Of a stretch of DNA of 64,000 nucleotides, positions 59,284 through 64,000 are shown piece by piece. Origin of the DNA: Streptomyces sp. MNU76 (GTDB lineage Bacteria; Actinomycetota; Actinomycetes; Streptomycetales; Streptomycetaceae); NCBI RefSeq assembly GCF_020982545.1, contig NZ_JAJKLK010000014.1, positions 28,626-92,625 of the forward strand, given 5' to 3'. The translations under genes and the position numbers were made by a program. Numbering within the stretch: position 1 is the first letter of the stretch; each line of letters begins with the position of its first letter. The notes under the pieces were generated by a model, which saw only the letters and a list, made by a program, of their open reading frames with translations, made no database searches and was not told the DNA's origin.

Positions 59284-60150
59284 TCAGCGGGCCACGGCAC
59301 GGACCACGTCGGCGAGGGGCGTGGCGGGACGGCCGGTGAGGCGGGGCACGGCATCACTGACGCCGTCCAGTTCGCCGGCGGCGATGGCCGTGTAGGTGGA
59401 CACCCAGGCGTCCAGCTGCCAGTCCGGAGCGCCGTATGCTGCACGGGAGGCGTAGGCCTCCTCGACGGTCTCCTGCCGGTAGGTGACGGCACGTCCGAGC
59501 CGCTCGGACAGGACGGTGGCCGCCTCGTCCAGCGAGAGCGACTCGGGTCCGGTCAGGTCGTACGTCACGCCCGCGTGGTCGTCCGGCCGGGACAGCACCG
59601 CGGCGGCCGCGTCGGCGATGTCGTCCTGGGCGACGAACGCGGCGCGCCCGCTGCCGGCCGGACCGCGGATGGCGCCGTCCTCGCCGACGAGGTCGGGGAC
59701 GAACTCCGCGTAGAGGTTGTCCCGGAGGAAGGTGTACGCCAGCCCGCTCGCGCGGATGTGCCGCTCGGTGTGGAAGTGGTCGCGCGCCAGGGTGAAGGCG
59801 GCGTCGGGCGCCGCACCGTAGAACGAGAGGTACACCAGGTGCCGTACACCCGCCTCGACGGCGGCGTCCACGAACGCCTTGTGCTGGGCGAGCCGGTCGG
59901 CGCTCTCGGAGGCGGAGACCATGAAGAGCGTCCGAGTGCCCGCGAGGGCGTCCAGCACGGCGTCCCGGCCGGCGTACTCGCCGCGCACGGCGACCGCCCC
60001 GGTCAGCCGAGGGGCGCGCTCCGGGCTGCGGACCAAGAGTTTCTGCGGCAGTCCTCGCTCCGCCAGGCGTCGGGCGACGCGGCCGCCGATCCGACCGGTG
60101 GACCCGGTGACGACGGTCGTGGGGGTGGATGCGGCGGTGGTTCCGGACAT
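59284..60150 (-). CDS. NmrA/atypical SDR NAD(P)-binding protein
   Basis: A 288-residue protein with N-terminal nucleotide motif VVTGSTGRIGGRVARRLAE, followed by LLVRSPERAPRL and GVRHLVYLSFYG, typical of NmrA-like quinone reductases (QOR2-like) and redox sensors. The SDR catalytic Tyr-x-x-x-Lys is absent. The ATG at 60148-60150 begins MSGTTAAS. It diverges from an AraC regulator with 103 bp between the starts; that regulator probably controls it and perhaps the SnoaL gene. Confidence 0.88.
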   Translation of the reverse strand: MSGTTAASTPTTVVTGSTGRIGGRVARRLAERGLPQKLLVRSPERAPRLTGAVAVRGEYAGRDAVLDALAGTRTLFMVSASESADRLAQHKAFVDAAVEAGVRHLVYLSFYGAAPDAAFTLARDHFHTERHIRASGLAYTFLRDNLYAEFVPDLVGEDGAIRGPAGSGRAAFVAQDDIADAAAAVLSRPDDHAGVTYDLTGPESLSLDEAATVLSERLGRAVTYRQETVEEAYASRAAYGAPDWQLDAWVSTYTAIAAGELDGVSDAVPRLTGRPATPLADVVRAVAR

Positions 60151-60253
60151 GTGGGCATGCCTTCCCGTAGACGTTCCGTTCCCCCCTCCCTCCCCAGCGG
60201 GCACTGTCAACATACGGAGAGAGCTGGGAGGAAGCCGGATAAACTTCCGACTG

Positions 60254-61210
60254 ATGATGGCCAAAAACCGACACGACTGCCCACGCGACATCCCGGAGAT
60301 CCTCTTCGCCGCGCCCGCCGGTACACCCGCCGGCATCGAGGTCATGTCGCTGGCCGAGCTACGGCGGCGCGTCTCCGAGGACGCCCTCGCCCGGCCCCGA
60401 CGCCCCGGATTCCATCATCTGCTCACGCTCACCTCGGGCGCCCTCCGGCACGTCGTCGACTTCGACGGCTACGCCCTGCGTCCGGGCTCCTGGCTCTGGG
60501 TCCGACCGGGGCAGGTGCACCAGTGGGGCGACCTCGCCCACGCCGAGGGCACCCTCATCCTCTTCCAGCAGGACGTGCTGGACCCGGCCACGGCGACAGC
60601 CGCGAGGGTCGACGATCCGTACGCACCGGTAGTCACCACTCCCGGCGCGGCCGACGCCGAGGCGGTGGCCATGGCCGCGGACCACCTGAGCCACGAGTTC
60701 CGGTCCCTCGGCCGTCTGCCTCTCGACATGCACATCGCGGCCCTGCGGCACCTGCTCGCCGTCCTCCTGCTGCGGCTGGCCCACCTCACCGGCCCGTCCG
60801 ACGGCCCCGCTCCGGAGCCCGACGCGACCTACCTGCGCTTCCGGGACGCGGTCGAACGGCACTTCACCGCCACCCGACGGGTGGAGGACTACGCCCAGAT
60901 GCTCGGCTACTCGGGGCGCACGCTGGCCCGGGCGACCCTGTCGGGCGCCGGGCTCAGCGCGAAGGAGTTCATCGACCGCAGGGTCGTGCTGGAGGCGAAG
61001 CGCCTGCTGGCGCACAGCGACGACAGCGCGGCCCAGATCTCGGACCGCCTCGGCTTCGTCACGCCTTCCCAGTTCAGCAAGTTCTTCATACAGCGCACGG
61101 GTCGTACCCCGATCGACTTTCGCATCGGGGTACGGGGGCGTGCCGCAGGATCGGAGCCGTCGCCGGCGCCCGGCCGGGGCGCCGACGGGCGGACCGATCA
61201 GAACGGATAG
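60254..61210 (+). CDS. AraC family transcriptional regulator
   Basis: A 318-residue activator. The N-terminal cupin-like effector domain (ALRHVVDFDGYALRPGSWLW, VRPGQVHQWGDLAHAEGTLI) is followed by two helix-turn-helix units: RRVEDYAQMLGYSGRTLARA and AAQISDRLGFVTPSQFSKFF, then QRTGRTPIDFR. ATG 60254 or 60257 starts the protein, with GGGAGGA about 22 bases upstream. It diverges from the NmrA-like gene and is the most likely regulator of that cluster. Confidence 0.9.
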   Translation: MMAKNRHDCPRDIPEILFAAPAGTPAGIEVMSLAELRRRVSEDALARPRRPGFHHLLTLTSGALRHVVDFDGYALRPGSWLWVRPGQVHQWGDLAHAEGTLILFQQDVLDPATATAARVDDPYAPVVTTPGAADAEAVAMAADHLSHEFRSLGRLPLDMHIAALRHLLAVLLLRLAHLTGPSDGPAPEPDATYLRFRDAVERHFTATRRVEDYAQMLGYSGRTLARATLSGAGLSAKEFIDRRVVLEAKRLLAHSDDSAAQISDRLGFVTPSQFSKFFIQRTGRTPIDFRIGVRGRAAGSEPSPAPGRGADGRTDQNG

Positions 61211-61485
61211 TGGGCCTGCTGGGTCGCGATGGTCACCCAGCGGGTGTTGGAGAACGCCTCGATGCCCCAGCGGCCGCCGAAGCGGCCGTAGCCGGAGGCC
61301 TTGATCCCGCCGAAGGGGGCCATCGGCTCGTCCGCCACCGACTGGTCGTTCACGTGCACGATGCCGGTACGGATCCGGCGCGCGACGGCCAGTCCGTGGG
61401 TGGCGTTCTCGGTGATGATGCCGCAGCTCAGACCGTTGTCGGTGTCGTTGGCGACCGCCACGGCGTCCGCGTCGTCGGCGACGGC
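61198..61485 (-). pseudogene. C-terminal remnant of an aldehyde dehydrogenase
   Basis: The last about 95 residues read DADAVAVANDTDNGLSCGII, ARRIRTGIVHVNDQSVADEP, APFGGIKASGYGRFGGRWGI, and end ALF-type YPF. This is the end of a benzaldehyde/vanillin dehydrogenase-like enzyme and closely parallels the intact gene at 62238. The catalytic Cys and NAD domain are missing upstream, where an SDR remnant lies on the other strand. It overlaps the AraC gene end by 13 bp. Confidence 0.75.
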
Positions 61486-61562
61486 GGTGTCCGGGAGGTC
61501 ATGTCGCATCGTAGCGCCGAGCGTTTGAACTATCGGAACACGCTCCGACAGACCGGATGATC

Positions 61563-62096
61563 ACACCCGTACGCTGCGGGCCGTCGCCCACGCGGCCGGC
61601 ATCTCGTCCAGCATGGCCGACCGGCGACGTGTCTTCGAGGTCGACCTGATCGGTACCGCTCTGCTGACCGAAGCGCTGCGGCCGCTCGCCACCGAGGGCA
61701 CCGCCCACGTCTACTTCTCCTCCATGTCCCCCGGCTCGTGCGGGTGGAGCCGGGAGGCGGTCGGCAAGGACATCGAGCAGTCCACGCCGACCCACCCGTG
61801 GGCGTAGTACGGCGTGGCCCGCGTCGCGTGCAGGGAAGCGGTGCGGCTCGGACCGGTCGGGGCACGCGTCTGCTCGCCGGCACCGGGCATCATCGACACC
61901 CCGCAGGGCCGACAGGAGGCGGCCCCGCAGGCAGCGATGCGGCGGCTCATGGACGTAACACCCCCTCCGCCGCACCGGCCGCTCGGAGGAGGTCGCGGCC
62001 GTCGTCGCGTTCATGATCTCCGACGAGGCGAGTTTCCTGAACGGCGTCGACATCCTCGTCGACGGCGGTGTCCTCGCCGCCGTCCGCGACGGGTGA
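61563..62096 (+). pseudogene. SDR oxidoreductase remnant with stop and frameshift
   Basis: Pieces of one SDR remain in order: AVAHAAGISSSMADRRRVFE, VDLIGTALLTEALRPLATEG, YFSSMSPGSCG; then an in-frame TAG at 61805-61807; then YGVARVACREAVRLGPVGAR and APGIIDTPQGRQEAAPQ; then a frameshift near 61960; and finally RSEEVAAVVAFMISDEASFL with NGVDILVDGG to the stop at 62096. The N-terminal Rossmann motif is missing, and the catalytic YxxxK reads YGVAR. With the ALDH remnant it looks like a decayed alcohol/aldehyde oxidation module. Confidence 0.75.
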
Positions 62097-62237
62097 CGGC
62101 ACGCGCACTGGTGGGGGGAGTGGTGTGGGCCGGGGAGCGTGCTGATCGACTGGTTCGCTCTCCAGCCGCTACTCGTCGGTTACCATCTGCCGCGGCAGGG
62201 GGCCCTCCCCGGTCGTCGAAGAGGGAGACTTGGCCAG

Positions 62238-63740
62238 GTGAACGTTCCCGACCCCACGGCGACGGACGCGGGCCGGCCCGCTCGCCCGGTCACGGTGCGC
62301 CACCACATCGGCGGCGCGTGGACCGACTCGCTGGGCGGAGGGACCTACCCCGATCACGACCCGTGGACCGGAGCCGTCATGGCGACGGTCGCCGCGGGTG
62401 ACGCGCAGGACGCCCGCCGGGCGGTGGACGCCGCCCAAGCGGCCTTCGCCGGGTGGGCCGAGGCGCTGCCGGCCGAGCGACAGCGGGTCCTGCTGAGCGC
62501 GGCCGAGGTCCTCGACCGCCGTCGCGAGGAGGTCATCGGCCTGCTCACGAGGGAGACGGGGTGCGGCCGCCACTACGCGACGGTGCAGGTGGACTTCAGC
62601 GTCTCGCTGCTCCGCCAGGCCGCCGGACTTCCCTACACCGCCGTCGGACAGGTGCTGCCCTCGGACACCCCGGGGACCCGGGCGCTCGCCGTCCGCGGGC
62701 CGGTCGGAGTCGTCGCCGCCATCGCCCCGTGGAACGCCTCGCTGGTGCTGTCCGGTCGCAGCGTCGTCGCCCCGATCGCCCTCGGCAACACGGTCGTCCT
62801 CAAGCCGTCCGAGGAGTCTCCCCTCACCGGCGGCACCCTCTGGGCGGAGATCTTCGCGGAGGCCGGGCTCCCGCCGGGCGTCCTCAACGTGATCACCCAT
62901 GCCCCCGGCGACGCCGGTGCCATAGCGGACTCGCTCCTGTCCCACCCCTCGGTGCGCCGCGTCAACTTCACCGGCTCCACGCCCACCGGCCGCCGTCTCG
63001 CCGAGACGGCCGGCCGCCATCTCAAGCGCGTCGTCCTCCAGCTCAGCGGCCAGAACCCGCTGCTCGTCCTCGCCGACGCCGACCTGTCCTACGCGGTCGA
63101 CGCCGCGATCTACGGCGCGTTCGTGCACCAGGGGCAGGTGTGCATGTGTGCCCGCCGGATCTACGTGGAGCGACCGATCGCGGAGGAGTTCACGCGCCGC
63201 TTCACCGAGAGGGCGGCCGCGCTGCACGTCGGTGACCCGCACGACCCGCGCACCGTGGTCGGACCGGTGATCAACAAATGGGCGCTGTCCCTCCTGGACC
63301 GTCGTGTCGAGGAGGCTGTCTCGATGGGCGCCCGCCTGCTGACCGGGGGAGCGGCCGAACCGCCGTGCTACCCGCCCACCGTCCTGACCGACGTCCCCGA
63401 GGACGCCGAACTCGCCTTCGACGAGACCTTCGGCCCGGTCGTGACCCTGGAGACGGTCGACGACGCCGACCACGCGGTGGAGCGCGCGAACGCCTCCCGC
63501 TACGGGCTGACCGCGAGTGTGCTGACCGGCGACGTCCATCGCGGACTGGACATCGCCCGCCGCCTCCAGGCGGGGATAGTGCATGTCAACGACCAACCGG
63601 TCAACGACGAACCGAACATGCCTTTCGGCGGCGTGAAGGAGAGCGGCTGGGGCCGCTTCGGCACGGGGTTCGCGGCCGAGGACTTCACCGAACTCCGCTG
63701 GATCACACTGCGCGGCGAGCCCCGAGACTTCCCGTTCTGA
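62238..63740 (+). CDS. aldehyde dehydrogenase with Gln at the catalytic Glu position
   Basis: A 500-residue NAD(P)-dependent ALDH. The Rossmann and catalytic domains are complete: APWNASLVLSGRSVVAPIAL, KPSEESPLTGG, FTGSTPTGRRLAE, catalytic Cys302 in HQGQVCMCAR, and FDETFGPVVTLETVDD. The usual general-base motif ELGG(K/Q)NP reads QLSGQNP, with Gln268. The closest type is benzaldehyde/vanillin-like dehydrogenase. GTG 62238 (GAGGGAGA about 10 bases upstream) is the likely start. It lies downstream of SDR and ALDH remnants and could have taken over their role, unless the Glu change impairs hydrolysis of the thioester. Confidence 0.9.
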   Translation: MNVPDPTATDAGRPARPVTVRHHIGGAWTDSLGGGTYPDHDPWTGAVMATVAAGDAQDARRAVDAAQAAFAGWAEALPAERQRVLLSAAEVLDRRREEVIGLLTRETGCGRHYATVQVDFSVSLLRQAAGLPYTAVGQVLPSDTPGTRALAVRGPVGVVAAIAPWNASLVLSGRSVVAPIALGNTVVLKPSEESPLTGGTLWAEIFAEAGLPPGVLNVITHAPGDAGAIADSLLSHPSVRRVNFTGSTPTGRRLAETAGRHLKRVVLQLSGQNPLLVLADADLSYAVDAAIYGAFVHQGQVCMCARRIYVERPIAEEFTRRFTERAAALHVGDPHDPRTVVGPVINKWALSLLDRRVEEAVSMGARLLTGGAAEPPCYPPTVLTDVPEDAELAFDETFGPVVTLETVDDADHAVERANASRYGLTASVLTGDVHRGLDIARRLQAGIVHVNDQPVNDEPNMPFGGVKESGWGRFGTGFAAEDFTELRWITLRGEPRDFPF

Positions 63741-63744
63741 CCGA

Positions 63745-64000
63745 CCGGAAGTTCCGGCGGACCGATCCGCAGCACGACGCGGCGCCCGGCCGGTCGCGGG
63801 ACGTACCCGCGCACCGAAACGAGACGCCGTTCGCCCGCCGGCCTCCGCTGGACAGCGACCACTCCTGGTCGGACGCGCCGGTGCAGTTCCACAGCTGGAT
63901 CTTGGAACCGTCCGCCGTCGCCGTACCGGTCACGTCGAGACAGAGACCGAACAGGTCGTTGCTGACACTGCCGTCGGCCGGGCGCGACCACGGGCTCGGC
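63745..64000 (-). pseudogene. ricin B-type lectin domain fragment, runs off the window
   Basis: On the - strand the frame reads SNDLFGLCLDVTGTATADGS, then KIQLWNCTGASDQEWSLSSG, a beta-trefoil lobe with the QxW motif and Cys pair of secreted carbohydrate-binding domains. After GG the reading frame gives GRRANGVSFRCAG without further lectin pattern and overlaps the end of the ALDH gene, so the C-terminus is probably frameshifted or truncated. The start lies beyond the window. Such domains are usually attached to secreted glycosidases. Confidence 0.6.

Overview
The window is very GC-rich with strong third-position GC bias, many GTG starts and frequent ATGA/GTGA start-stop overlaps. Together with marker families (SapA-type spore protein, HTH-STAND-WD40 protein, MEDS/RsbW/PP2C regulators, group 1h hydrogenase, DMATS-type prenyltransferase plus tryptophanase) this points to a Streptomyces chromosome. 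At least twelve broken genes or gene remnants suggest a chromosome arm or another accessory zone; some of the simple frameshifts could be sequencing errors.

Layout. 1-2.6 kb: the end of a condensation-domain (NRPS-like) protein, a cytochrome P450 and a convergent MFS exporter, probably the edge of a natural-product cluster. 2.9-13 kb: miscellaneous genes, including a nonsense-interrupted ADP-ribosylglycohydrolase, a PPOX-type flavoprotein, a membrane Ser/Thr kinase co-translated with a threonine-rich membrane protein, a D-2-hydroxyacid dehydrogenase, an M24 peptidase-like protein, a SapA-like protein, a TIGR01777-type epimerase and a TOPRIM-only protein.

13.1-28.3 kb: a complete high-affinity (group 1h) [NiFe]-hydrogenase locus, all on the + strand: hypX (CO ligand), hhyS, hhyL, a block of hydrogenase-linked proteins of unknown role, the endopeptidase, a 34-residue peptide, hypA, a hypB-hypF open reading frame fused without a stop, hypC, hypD and hypE, ending in a GC-rich hairpin. 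It holds the structural subunits and the whole Fe(CN)2CO and Ni insertion pathway, so it should support scavenging of atmospheric H2.

28.4-30.7 kb: secreted and acidic proteins on the - strand, one of them frameshifted. 31.2-40.1 kb: a signalling block with a 1422-residue soluble poly-HAMP hybrid histidine kinase, an ANTAR-GAF-PAS-PP2C phosphatase, an RsbW-like kinase, a STAS protein lacking the usual phospho-serine, and a MEDS-ATPase protein. This is a partner-switching node with no sigma factor alongside. 40.1-44.6 kb: two secreted proteins and an HTH-STAND-WD40 protein.

44.7-47.4 kb: an indole prenyltransferase gene broken by a 4-bp duplication, followed by an intact tryptophanase; the pair is known to make prenylated indoles in other streptomycetes. 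47.5-64 kb: a patchwork of intact genes (methyltransferase, amine/amino-acid oxidase with a GntR regulator, APH-type kinase, MerR regulator with an autoregulatory operator, SnoaL protein, NmrA-like protein with an AraC regulator, aldehyde dehydrogenase). Between them lie remnants of RTX, SDR, FG-GAP, M1 peptidase, flavoprotein reductase, aldehyde dehydrogenase and ricin-lectin genes. A 161-bp MITE flanked by CTAG lies at 57.9 kb.
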